In this document: piece after piece, positions 56,088 through 64,000 of the stretch
How positions within the stretch are numbered: position 1 is the first letter of the stretch
Layout: every line of letters starts with the position of its first letter
Source of the DNA: Streptomyces sp. MspMP-M5
Lineage (GTDB): Bacteria > Actinomycetota > Actinomycetes > Streptomycetales > Streptomycetaceae
DNA length: 64,000 nt
NCBI RefSeq assembly: GCF_000373585.1
Contig: NZ_KB891889.1
Location: 30,540 to 94,539 of the forward strand
Reading direction: 5' to 3'
Program-made: the position numbers and the translations under genes
The notes under the pieces: model-generated
Seen by the model: only the letters and a program-made list of their open reading frames with translations
Told to the model about the DNA's origin: nothing
Databases searched by the model: none

Positions 56088-56863
56088 TTGCCGGCCCCCG
56101 CGCCGTGCTTCTTCGCCGCCGCGGCGGCCTGCTCGACGGCCTGCTCGAAGACCGCGGTGTCCTGCGCCCCGGCGATCGGCCGGCCGTTGACCAGGAAGGA
56201 CGGGGTGGACTGGACGCCGAGCTGGTAGCCCTCGTCCTGGTCCTTCTTCAGGGCCTGTGCGGCGGCCGGGCCGCCGAGGTCGGTGCGGAACTTCTCCAGG
56301 TCCGGCACGCCGGCGGTGCGGGCCAGGTCGACCAGCTTGTCCTCGGCGAGCGCGTCGCCCTTGCGGGTCTTGGCGTAGAGCTCGTCGTGCAGCTGCCAGA
56401 ACTTCCCCTGCCGGCCGGCCGCCCAGGACGCGCGGGCGGCGCGCTCGGAGTCGGCGCCGAAGACGGGGAAGTTGCGGAACTCGATGCGCAGGGTGCCGGC
56501 GTCGACGAACTTCTTCACCAGCGCGGGCTGGGTCTCCCGGGTGAAGCGGCCGCAGAACGAGCACTGGTAGTCGGCGTACTCGACGAGGACGACCGGGGCG
56601 TCGGGCTTGCCGACGGCCAGCGGGTCGCCGGGGGTGCGGCGGCTGGTGCGGTTCGCCAGCTCGTCGTACAGCTTCTGCTGGGCGGGGTCCTCCTGCTGTG
56701 CGGCGGAGGCGCCGCCGTCCTGGGCGGTGGCGGAGGCGGTGGTGTCCCGGCCGTTCTCGACGGTCTTGCCGACCGCGACGGCGATGGCGATCACGGCCAC
56801 CACGAGCGCGAGGACCGCGCCGACGGCGGCGAGTTTGCGGGCAGGGGAGGCGGAAGCGGGCAT
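56084..56863 (-). CDS. DsbA-family thiol oxidoreductase, membrane-anchored
   Basis: A 259-aa protein with an N-terminal helix (residues ~11-33) and an outside thioredoxin-like domain. The active site is Cys101-Ser-Phe-Cys104 in YADYQCSFCGRF. VNGRPIAGAQ is the later cis-Pro region area. It probably forms or exchanges disulfides in exported proteins. ATG 56863. It is coupled to the CcdA-like gene downstream. Confidence 0.9.
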   Translation of the reverse strand: MPASASPARKLAAVGAVLALVVAVIAIAVAVGKTVENGRDTTASATAQDGGASAAQQEDPAQQKLYDELANRTSRRTPGDPLAVGKPDAPVVLVEYADYQCSFCGRFTRETQPALVKKFVDAGTLRIEFRNFPVFGADSERAARASWAAGRQGKFWQLHDELYAKTRKGDALAEDKLVDLARTAGVPDLEKFRTDLGGPAAAQALKKDQDEGYQLGVQSTPSFLVNGRPIAGAQDTAVFEQAVEQAAAAAKKHGAGAGK

Positions 56864-56925
56864 GCGGAAGCTCCTGAGGTGCGGAGGTACGGGAAAGAGG
56901 GCAGCCGGGGGTGGGTCCGGGCGGC

Positions 56926-57348
56926 CTATATCCGCAGTACGGGCAGGAGCGCGGTGCGGTCCGGAACGGGGGCGCCGCCGGTGGGCGGGCGGGCCAGCGC
57001 GAACCGGTGGGGCAGGTCGGCGGCGAGCGGCCCGGGCGCGGTGACGTCCGCGGCGAGCGGCTCGGCGCGGTGCGGGGCGGGCAGCGGGGCGCCCTCGCCG
57101 GGGCTCGGCGCATGGCGGCCGGAGCAGTTCTTGACGCCGTCGGCCACCGCGACGGGGGCGGTGGCATCGGGGTGCGCGGCGGACGCCGCGGCCGGGCCCG
57201 CGGGGCCGCTCCGCCAGATCTCGGCGGCGGCCGCCGCGCGACCGGCGAGCCATGCCTGGTCGCCGCCGATCCGGCAGAGCAGCGGCCCGAAGGCGACGGC
57301 GAGGAGGAGCAGCAGGGTCAGCGTCGCCGAGCGGCGCAGCCGGTGCAT
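56926..57348 (-). CDS. Secreted Pro/Ala-rich protein with a cysteine
   Basis: A 140-aa protein. The N-terminus MHRLRRSATLTLLLLLAVAF is a signal or anchor, with Cys25 and later Cys75 (KNCSGRH). The rest is Ala/Pro rich with no known domain. ATG 57348. It lies 62 bp upstream of the DsbA-like gene on the same strand, so it may be a substrate or partner of that system. I do not recognise a family. Confidence 0.6.
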   Translation of the reverse strand: MHRLRRSATLTLLLLLAVAFGPLLCRIGGDQAWLAGRAAAAAEIWRSGPAGPAAASAAHPDATAPVAVADGVKNCSGRHAPSPGEGAPLPAPHRAEPLAADVTAPGPLAADLPHRFALARPPTGGAPVPDRTALLPVLRI

Positions 57349-57719
57349 GGTCCCCCCTTTGCCGTCGGGCCGTTTCGTTCGGAACGTCCCATCCTACGGA
57401 TCGCCCGAACGACAGCCATCGCGGTGGCATAGGTCACCCCGGGCACACCCTTCCTTTGATGGCGGAACTTCCGGTGATTTCCGTTTTGCGGTCTTTGGCC
57501 GCGGGTGGCCCGGCCTGCCATAGTCGTCCGCGGCGGCCCCCTTGCCCCAAGGGCGCGGGAGGTGGTCCCTGCCGATGGCGGGGCCGGCCGCCGCCGGCCG
57601 CGCGGGCACCCCCCTTCCGCCCGTGGGCGGCCGGGTACTGGGGCTCACCCCGCGGCACCCGCGGGCGGGCCCCAGTCCCGTCTCCGGGGAGGCTTACGGG
57701 CCGGGCCGCGCGGGCGCGC
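57349..57719. other. Intergenic region between the redox operon and the RsbW-like gene
   Basis: 371 bp. It holds the likely promoter of the minus-strand redox operon near 57350-57500 and a hairpin at 57637-57676 after the RsbW-like gene. No gene is supported; open frames here lack ribosome sites. Confidence 0.5.
57637..57676 (-). terminator. Terminator-like hairpin after the RsbW-like gene
   Basis: An 8-bp outer stem (ACTGGGGC at 57637-57644 with 57669-57676) plus an inner CCGCGG dyad, about 44 bp after the gene's stop. Confidence 0.5.
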
Positions 57720-58328
57720 TCAGCGGTCGCCGACCCGGATCTCGAACCAGGTCGTCTTGCCGCGCGGCAGCAGATCCACGCCCCAGCGGTCCGAGAGCTT
57801 GTCGACGAGGAAGAGGCCGCGTCCGCTGACGTCCATCGGCTGCACCGGCATCAGGCACGGCAGACCGCGCGAGGGGTCGCGCACCTCCACCCGGATCCAG
57901 CCGCGGCGGCGCAGTATCCGCAGCCCGAACGTCCGGGCGCCGGTGTGCCGTACGGCGTTGCCGACCAGCTCCGAGACCAGCAGCACCGAGTGCTCGGCGA
58001 GCTGCGGCGAGAGGGACCACTGGCGGAGCAGGATCGCGGCGGTGAGCCGGCGCGCGGTCCGCGCGGACTGCGGGCGCGAGGGGAGCCGGACCTCGCCCAG
58101 GGTCGGGTCCCCGACCAGGCCGGGCCCGCCGGGTGGCCGGGCGGCCGGCGCCGGTTCCACGGGAGCCGGGGTCGTCTCCCCGTCCGCGCCGGGGGTTCCC
58201 CAGTGCGGGGCCGCGCCGCTCCGCGGCCGCGGCTGCTCCGTTCCATCGAGGCCCGCCATGCCCCCCATGATGACCGTTCGCGGTCGCGTCGGGGGACGGA
58301 ACCCGTGGAATCCCTTGTCCGGAATCAT
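57720..58328 (-). CDS. RsbW/SpoIIAB-like ATP-binding protein
   Basis: A 202-aa protein with a GHKL-type ATPase domain. The N-box is ELVGNAVRHTGA (~residue 120) and the G-box is GRGLFLVDKL (~170). The first ~90 residues are Pro/Gly rich. Such Streptomyces proteins are usually anti-sigma kinases or relatives. ATG 58328 has GGAGG close upstream; ATGs at 58268 and 58259 are possible. No sigma factor or anti-anti-sigma gene is adjacent, so the partner is unknown. Confidence 0.83.
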   Translation of the reverse strand: MIPDKGFHGFRPPTRPRTVIMGGMAGLDGTEQPRPRSGAAPHWGTPGADGETTPAPVEPAPAARPPGGPGLVGDPTLGEVRLPSRPQSARTARRLTAAILLRQWSLSPQLAEHSVLLVSELVGNAVRHTGARTFGLRILRRRGWIRVEVRDPSRGLPCLMPVQPMDVSGRGLFLVDKLSDRWGVDLLPRGKTTWFEIRVGDR

Positions 58329-58534
58329 GGCCTCCGCGCCTCCCCGACGACATATGCCAACGGCAGCACAGGCTCGGCCCTACCGCGCTGACCTGCGACA
58401 ACTCCCCGCGTACGACGGGGCGATGGGAGCCGCCGGCGCGGCCCCGTCACGGTGTGACGAGGTTTTCCGCAATTCGCCCACACGAGGCATGGTGTACCGG
58501 CCAAACCCCATCCGCCCCGTCAACACCAGTCGCC

Positions 58535-59302
58535 TCAGCGGAACTTGGCCTTGCCCGGCCCCTCCTCGACGAAGCTGCGCATCCCGGTCTCCCGGTCCTC
58601 GGTCGCGAACAGCCCGGCGAACCAGGTGCGTTCGATCGTCAGCCCGGTGTCGAGGTCGGTCTCCAGGCCCGCGTCGACGGACTCCTTGGCGGCCCGCAGC
58701 GCCAGCGCCGGCCCGGCCGCCAGCCGCGCCGCCCAGGCGTGCGCCTGCGCATGGACCTCGTCGGCGGGCACCACCCGGTCCACCAGCCCGATGGCCAGCG
58801 CCTCGTCGGCCTTCACATGGCGGCCGGTGAAGATCAGGTCCTTGGCCTTGGACGGGCCGACCAGCCGGGCCAGCCGCTGGGTGCCGCCGGCGCCCGGGAT
58901 CAGGCCGAGCAGGATCTCCGGCTGGCCCAACTTGGCGTTGTCGGCGGCGATCCGGAAGTCGGCGCAGAGCGCCAGCTCGCAGCCGCCGCCGAGGGCGTAG
59001 CCGGTGACCGCGGCGACCACCGGCTTGGGGATCCGGGCCACCGCGGTGAAGGAGTCCTGCAGGGACTTGGACCGGACGACCATGGCCGCGTGGTCCATGG
59101 CCTGCATTTCCTTGATGTCCGCGCCGGCCGCGAACACCTTCTCGCCGCCCCAGAGCACGACGGCGCGGACGTCGTCGCGACTGCCGGCCTCCTCGGCGAG
59201 TTCACGGAGCCGGTCCTGGGTGGCGATGTCCAGGGCGTTCATCGGCGGGCGGTCCAGGCGGATGGTGCCGACGCCGTCGGCGACCTCGAGATGCACAGTC
59301 AT
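58535..59302 (-). CDS. Enoyl-CoA hydratase/isomerase
   Basis: A 255-aa crotonase-fold protein. Both catalytic Glu are present: Glu109 in GGGCELALCAD and Glu129 in GQPEILLGLIPGAGG. The oxyanion region AAGADIKEM is typical. It hydrates trans-2-enoyl-CoA in fatty acid breakdown. ATG 59302. No other beta-oxidation gene is adjacent. The chain length preferred is unknown. Confidence 0.92.
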   Translation of the reverse strand: MTVHLEVADGVGTIRLDRPPMNALDIATQDRLRELAEEAGSRDDVRAVVLWGGEKVFAAGADIKEMQAMDHAAMVVRSKSLQDSFTAVARIPKPVVAAVTGYALGGGCELALCADFRIAADNAKLGQPEILLGLIPGAGGTQRLARLVGPSKAKDLIFTGRHVKADEALAIGLVDRVVPADEVHAQAHAWAARLAAGPALALRAAKESVDAGLETDLDTGLTIERTWFAGLFATEDRETGMRSFVEEGPGKAKFR

Positions 59303-59375
59303 GCCGGGCAGGTTAGTACGCGTTAACGCGGTGCGCCGCCCCGCCCCCGGCCGTCCTTCCGCCCGGTCCGCGGCG

Positions 59376-60599
59376 CTACGTCGACCGCCACCGGTCCCAG
59401 GAGAGGTTCCAGTCGCCGAAGCCGTTGTCGGGCTGGACGGTGCGGTCGTGGGAGTTCTGGACGACGACCACGTCGCCGATGAGGGAGTTGCGGTAGAACC
59501 AGGCCGCGGGGGTGTCCGGGTCGCCGCCGCCGCGCACGTCGTAGAGGCCGACGCAGCCGTGGCTGGCGTTGCGGGTGCCGAACGCGGCGCGGCCGGACCA
59601 GTAGTTGCCGTGGATGAAGGTGCCGGACGTACTCAGCCGCATCGCGTGCGGGACGTCCTTGATGTCGTACTCGCCGCCGAAGCCGACGGTGTCGCCGTTC
59701 ATCCGCGTCACCGGGTGCTTCTCGCTGATCACCATCCGGCCGTTGTAGGTCTCGGTGCCCGGGGCGCCCGCGGTGATCGGGACCGTCCGCAGGGTCCGGC
59801 CGTCGCGGACCACCGTCATCTGCTTCGTCCGGGCGTCGACGGTGCTGATCTGGCTGCGGCCGACGGTGAAGGAGACCTCCTTGGCCTGGGTGCCGTAGAC
59901 GCCCGGGCGGCCCTCGACGCCGTCGAGGTCGAGCCGGAGGGTGACCTTCGTGCCGGGCGCCCAGTACTTCTCGGGGCGGAAGTCGAGGCGGTCGTTGCCG
60001 AACCAGTGGCCGGCGATCGGGACGGCGGGGCGCGCGGTGACGGTGACGGCCCGCTCGACGGCCCCGGGGCGGGTGATGCCGCGGGTGAAACGGATCGAGA
60101 CCGGCATCCCGACGCCGACCCGCTGGCCGTTCTCGGGGCTGTACTGGCCGATGAAGGTGTTCTTCGGGACGAGGGTGGTGAACGTGGTGTGCTCGGCGGC
60201 CTGCCGGCCGCGGGCGTCCACCGCCACCGCGTCGACGGTGTACCGCGTCGAGGCGCCGAGGTGGCCGTCGGGCCGCCAGAGGGCGCCGCCGCCGGATATC
60301 CTCCCGTCGACCTCGTTGCCCTTGGCGTCGGTGACCTTGACGGAGCTCAGCCGCCCGCGCCGGGCGGTCACCTTCAGGGCGCCGCTGGTGGCCACCTCCC
60401 GGGCGCCGTCCCGGGGCGCTATCACCACGGCGGCCTGCGAGGCGGCGGTGTCCGGCCCCCGGCCGGGCGCGGTGCCGCCCGCACCGCCGCAGGCGGCGAC
60501 GAGCAGCAGCAGCGGAGCGAGCAGCAGGACCAGCGGCGCGCTCGCGCGGCGCACCCGCCGCCGGCGCACCGGCTCCCCCGCCATCGGCTGGACGTACAC
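59376..60599 (-). CDS. L,D-transpeptidase lipoprotein (Ig-like + YkuD)
   Basis: A 407-aa cell-wall cross-linking enzyme. The lipobox is VAACG (~residue 35). Ig-like domains follow (to ~250), then the YkuD catalytic domain with His347 and Cys349 in SHGCVGL. It would form 3-3 peptide cross-links. GTG 60599 has AAGGGG upstream. A paralog lies directly upstream on the same strand, so the pair is a local duplication. Confidence 0.93.
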   Translation of the reverse strand: MYVQPMAGEPVRRRRVRRASAPLVLLLAPLLLLVAACGGAGGTAPGRGPDTAASQAAVVIAPRDGAREVATSGALKVTARRGRLSSVKVTDAKGNEVDGRISGGGALWRPDGHLGASTRYTVDAVAVDARGRQAAEHTTFTTLVPKNTFIGQYSPENGQRVGVGMPVSIRFTRGITRPGAVERAVTVTARPAVPIAGHWFGNDRLDFRPEKYWAPGTKVTLRLDLDGVEGRPGVYGTQAKEVSFTVGRSQISTVDARTKQMTVVRDGRTLRTVPITAGAPGTETYNGRMVISEKHPVTRMNGDTVGFGGEYDIKDVPHAMRLSTSGTFIHGNYWSGRAAFGTRNASHGCVGLYDVRGGGDPDTPAAWFYRNSLIGDVVVVQNSHDRTVQPDNGFGDWNLSWDRWRST

Positions 60600-60799
60600 G
60601 ACTGGCCCCTTCCCCCTCGCACGGCCGGCGGTCCGACGCCCGGGCGCCCTCGACCGGGTCCGTACCTCCAGGCAACCACACCGCACCGACAGTCAACTCC
60701 CCCCGGAGGACGCTGTTTAGTCACCGGCGGCGGGGTGGGTGCGCGGGCATGCGTACGAGCGCCGGGCGGTGCCCCGCGGGCGCGCGGGCCGCGCCCGGT

Positions 60800-62092
60800 T
60801 CAGCGCAGCGCGCTGCCCGCCCGCCAGGCCGCCCAGGGCATGTTCCAGCCGCCCAGGCCGTTGTCGGGGGCGACCGTGCGGTCCGGGGAGTTGCGGACCT
60901 CCACGGTGTCGCCGACGATCGAGTTCCGGTAGAGCCAGCCGGCCGGGGTGTCCGGGCCGCCGCCCCGGACGTCCTGCAGCCCGACGCAGCCGTGACTGGT
61001 GTTCAGGCCGCCGAAGACCGCCCGCGGCGCCCAGTAGTTGCCGTGCAGGAAGGTCCCGGAGCGGGTCAGCCGCATGGCGTGCGGCACGTCCGGGATGTCG
61101 TACTCGGCGCCGAAGCCAACGGTGTCGCCGTCCATCCGGGTCACCGCGTGCCGCTCCAGGATCACCATCGTCCCGTTGTAGGTGGGGTTCGCGGTGTTGC
61201 CCGCGGTGACCGGCAGGGTGGCCACGACCTTGCCGTCCCGGCGGACGGTCAGCGTGTGCCGGGCGGCGTCGACGGTGCTGACCTGGTCCCGGCCCACCTG
61301 GTACTGGAGCGTCTTGAGCTGGATCCCGTAGGCGCCGGGGCCGGTGCGGACCTCGCGCAGCCGCAGGTGGACGGTGAGGCGGGTGCCCGGCCGCCAGCGG
61401 TTCCGGGGCCGGAAGTCCAGCCTCCGGTGGCCGAACCAGTGGGCGGCGATCTCGACGGCGGGCCGGGCGCCCACGGTGACCGCGCGCTCGACGGCCGCGC
61501 GGTCGAGGACCGGGCGGTTGAAGACCAGCGAGAAGATCAGGCCGGTGCCGACGGTGGCGCCGCTCTCCGGCGAGTAGAAGCCGATGACGCGGTGCGGGGG
61601 CGCGAAGGTGTTGAAGGCGGTGTGGCGGGTGGTGCGGCGGCCGGCGTCGTCCACCGCGACCGCGTCGACGGTGTACCGGGAGGCGAGTTCGAGGGAGGCG
61701 GAGAGCGGCCGCCAGATCGTGCCGTCCCGGGAGATCCGGCCGGCGACCGGCTGCCGGCCGCTGCCGCCGGTGCGGTTGACCTCCACCCGTTCCAGCCGGC
61801 CCGCCGGGGCCCGGACCTCCAGCCGGCCGTTGGCCCGTACGCCGCGGGCGCCGTCGCCGGGGACGATCCGGATCGCCTCCTCGGGGGTGGGCGGCCCGCC
61901 ACCGAGGAGGTCCCGTTCGGCGCAGCCGGCCAGCGCCGCCGCGCCGGTGAGCACGCCCAGCAGCGCGCGGACGGCGCGGCGCGGGCGGCGCGGCCGGGGC
62001 GCGCGGCGGGCCGCCGGGCCGCCCCCCGGTGCGCGGTCCGCGGTGCGGCCTCCGGTGTCGCCCCCTGGTCGAAGATGCTGATGGCCGGTCAT
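60800..62092 (-). CDS. L,D-transpeptidase lipoprotein, paralog
   Basis: A 430-aa paralog of the next gene, with lipobox LAGC (~residue 57), Ig-like domains and YkuD domain with HGCVGL, catalytic Cys369. The N-terminus before the lipobox is long and Arg/Pro rich. ATG 62092 is chosen; an in-frame ATG at 62152 would add 20 residues with no site. It is divergent from glgX, with 261 bp between. Confidence 0.92.
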   Translation of the reverse strand: MTGHQHLRPGGDTGGRTADRAPGGGPAARRAPRPRRPRRAVRALLGVLTGAAALAGCAERDLLGGGPPTPEEAIRIVPGDGARGVRANGRLEVRAPAGRLERVEVNRTGGSGRQPVAGRISRDGTIWRPLSASLELASRYTVDAVAVDDAGRRTTRHTAFNTFAPPHRVIGFYSPESGATVGTGLIFSLVFNRPVLDRAAVERAVTVGARPAVEIAAHWFGHRRLDFRPRNRWRPGTRLTVHLRLREVRTGPGAYGIQLKTLQYQVGRDQVSTVDAARHTLTVRRDGKVVATLPVTAGNTANPTYNGTMVILERHAVTRMDGDTVGFGAEYDIPDVPHAMRLTRSGTFLHGNYWAPRAVFGGLNTSHGCVGLQDVRGGGPDTPAGWLYRNSIVGDTVEVRNSPDRTVAPDNGLGGWNMPWAAWRAGSALR

Positions 62093-62353
62093 ATCCCGGA
62101 TTGTGACGGATAATTCGCAAGTTGGACGGTATGCCGCGAAGAGCAATGTCATGCCGTGCCGCCCGGCCGACCGGGCCCGCGGCCGCGGGAAGCGTGAGGC
62201 AACGCCCGGTTGCGGGCAGAAGAACGGTGAACCATCGTGCACCGCGGGCGGCGGCCCCGCGCCCGGCCGGGACGCCGTGCCCGGGCGCCGCCGCCCGGCC
62301 CAGGGCCTGTCCGGTGACGCAGGCCCCAGCCCCGAGCCGCAGGAGGCCGGCAC

Positions 62354-64000
62354 GTGTCCAGCGCACCCGAGCAGGAGGCGGTGGCGGACGAACCGCTCGC
62401 CCCGCCCGCGGACGTCCGCCCCGGCAGCCCGACGCCCCTGGGGGCCCGCTACCGCACCGGGGTGGGCGGTGTCGAGGGCACCAACTTCGCCCTGTGGGCG
62501 GGCGGCGCCGAGGCCGTCGACGTGTGCCTGTTCGACGACGAGGGCCAGGAGACCCGCTGCTCCCTCACCGAGCTGACCCACGAGATCTGGCACGGCTTCC
62601 TGCCCGGCGTCCGCCCCGGGCAGCGCTACGGCTACCGGGTGCACGGCCGCTGGGACCCGTGGACCGGCGCCCGCTGGAACCCCGCGAAGCTGCTGCTCGA
62701 CCCGTACGCCCGGGCCGTGGACGGCGACTTCGGCACCCGCACGGAGACCGGGCCCACCGGTCCGGCACTGCCCGTCCAGCTCTACGGGCACGTCCGGGAC
62801 TGGCCCGAGCAGCAGGTCGCCGACACCGTGCGGGACGACCGCGACTCCGCGCCGTACGTCCCCAAGGGGGTGGTGGTCGGCGACGACGGCTACGGGGCGG
62901 ACGGGGCGGACGAGTGGCAGGACGACCGGCGGCCCAAGACGCCCTGGCCGGATTCCGTCCTCTACGAGCTGCACGTCCGGGGGTTCACCATGCGCCACCC
63001 GGGCATCCCGGAGCGGCTGCGCGGCACCTACGCGGGGCTGGCCCACCCGGCGGCGCTGGCGCATCTGACCCGGCTGGGGGTGACCGCGGTCGAGCTGCTG
63101 CCGGTGCACCAGTTCGCGCACGAGGACCACCTGGTGCGCCGGGGCCTGCGCAACTACTGGGGCTACAACTCCATCGGCTACTTCGCGCCGCACGCCGGCT
63201 ACGCCGCCACCGGAACCCGCGGCCAGCAGGTCGGCGAGTTCCGGCGGATGGTCCGGGCGCTGCACGACGCGGGCATCGAGGTGATCCTCGACGTCGTCTA
63301 CAACCACACGGCGGAGGCCGGTGAACGGGGCCCCACCCTCTCGCTGCGCGGCATCGACAACCGCGGCTACTACCGCCTCCCGGGGGACGCCCGCCGCTAC
63401 GCCGACTACACGGGGTGCGGCAACACCCTGCACGTCGTCCAGCCGCACGTACTGCGGCTGATCACCGACTCGCTGCGCTACTGGGTCACCGAGATGGGCG
63501 TGGACGGCTTCCGCTTCGACCTGGCGGCCGCGCTGGCCCGCTCCATGCACGACGTGGACATGCTCTCCCCGTTCCTGGCGGTGATCGCCCAGGACCCGGT
63601 GCTGCGGCGGGTCAAGCTGATCGCCGAGCCGTGGGACGTCGGCTCGGGCGGCTACCAGGTCGGCGCGTTCCCGCCGCTGTGGACGGAGTGGAACGACCGC
63701 TACCGCGACACCGTCCGGGACTTCTGGCGCGGCGCCACCCACGACGTCCGCGACCTGGGCTACCGGCTCTCCGGGTCCAGCGACCTCTACGCCTGGGGCG
63801 GCCGCCGCCCGTACGCCTCGGTCAACTTCGTCACCGCGCACGACGGCTTCACTCTGCGCGACCTGGTCAGCTACGAGCACAAGCGCAACGAGGCCAACGG
63901 CGAGGACAACCGCGACGGCACCCACGACAACCGGTCCTGGAACTGCGGCGCCGAGGGCGCGACCGACGACCCGGACGTCACCGCGCTGCGCCGCCGCCAG
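62354..64000 (+). CDS. glgX: GlgX/TreX-type glycogen debranching enzyme, cut by window end
   Basis: 549 residues seen; the full protein is probably about 700. It removes alpha-1,6 branches from glycogen. A CBM48-like N-terminal domain (GVEGTNFALWAG) precedes the catalytic barrel: YNHTAE region (first catalytic area), nucleophile Asp in VDGFRFDLAAAL, acid Glu in LIAEPWDVG and Asp in VTAHDGFTL. GTG 62354 has AGGAGG 7 nt upstream. Its C-terminus lies outside the window. Confidence 0.95.
   Translation, partial: MSSAPEQEAVADEPLAPPADVRPGSPTPLGARYRTGVGGVEGTNFALWAGGAEAVDVCLFDDEGQETRCSLTELTHEIWHGFLPGVRPGQRYGYRVHGRWDPWTGARWNPAKLLLDPYARAVDGDFGTRTETGPTGPALPVQLYGHVRDWPEQQVADTVRDDRDSAPYVPKGVVVGDDGYGADGADEWQDDRRPKTPWPDSVLYELHVRGFTMRHPGIPERLRGTYAGLAHPAALAHLTRLGVTAVELLPVHQFAHEDHLVRRGLRNYWGYNSIGYFAPHAGYAATGTRGQQVGEFRRMVRALHDAGIEVILDVVYNHTAEAGERGPTLSLRGIDNRGYYRLPGDARRYADYTGCGNTLHVVQPHVLRLITDSLRYWVTEMGVDGFRFDLAAALARSMHDVDMLSPFLAVIAQDPVLRRVKLIAEPWDVGSGGYQVGAFPPLWTEWNDRYRDTVRDFWRGATHDVRDLGYRLSGSSDLYAWGGRRPYASVNFVTAHDGFTLRDLVSYEHKRNEANGEDNRDGTHDNRSWNCGAEGATDDPDVTALRRRQ

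Noticed and set aside
60800..63925. Longer minus-strand frame extending the L,D-transpeptidase to 63925
   Set aside because: The extension is antisense to glgX and carries no signal peptide. ATG 62092 is the sensible start.

Overview
The window looks like chromosome from a Streptomyces or close relative. G+C is very high, codon third positions are almost always G or C, GTG starts are common, and the order ligA - GGDEF/EAL gene - gatCAB, with mnmA, a cysteine desulfurase, an opp operon and gcvT-gcvH-glyA-sdaA nearby, matches the S. coelicolor core as I remember it. I see no phage, insertion sequence, CRISPR array, rRNA, tRNA or obvious secondary-metabolite cluster. Most of the window is core metabolism, cell envelope and regulation.

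Layout. 1-300: three 62-bp tandem repeats, then a perfect 32-bp-stem hairpin. 424-5269: a PQQ-type sugar dehydrogenase lipoprotein, a small DUF6191-like protein, a large ATP-binding LuxR regulator and a small helical protein. 5523-9685: an acidic-linker membrane protein, an MMPL exporter and an F420-type LLM oxidoreductase. 9973-19722 (all minus): gatB, two small coupled ORFs, gatA, gatC, a Pro-rich ORF coupled to an RmdB-like c-di-GMP protein, ligA, and a MetE-like protein. 19949-27000: SDR, LOG-like protein, glutamate dehydrogenase, VC0807 membrane protein, the tRNA-thiolation pair mnmA and cysteine desulfurase, and between them a divergent Tat-exported amidase. 27211-36451: thioesterase, TRIC-like channel, secreted M1 peptidase and an oligopeptide ABC operon in the order C-A-B-D-F.

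36894-44715: two SseB-family proteins, a P-loop kinase, then a tandem glycine riboswitch ahead of gcvT, gcvH, glyA and sdaA. This block forms a glycine-to-serine-to-pyruvate route. 44796-52864: two coupled PAP2 phosphatases, DedA, a BlaI/M56 pair with a double dyad operator, an OmpR-type two-component system and a glycosyltransferase. 53156-64000: a GH25 lysozyme without a signal peptide, nadE, a CcdA/DsbA-like thiol-redox operon, an RsbW-like ATPase, enoyl-CoA hydratase, two paralogous L,D-transpeptidases and a GlgX-type debranching enzyme cut by the window end.

The most unusual signals are not single genes. They are: two large hairpins about 19.5 kb apart that share a nearly identical 15-nt loop, which suggests a dispersed palindrome family; a 24-codon ORF joined to both neighbours by 4-nt overlaps in the gat operon; and several family members with altered signature residues (LOG, PAP2, M1).
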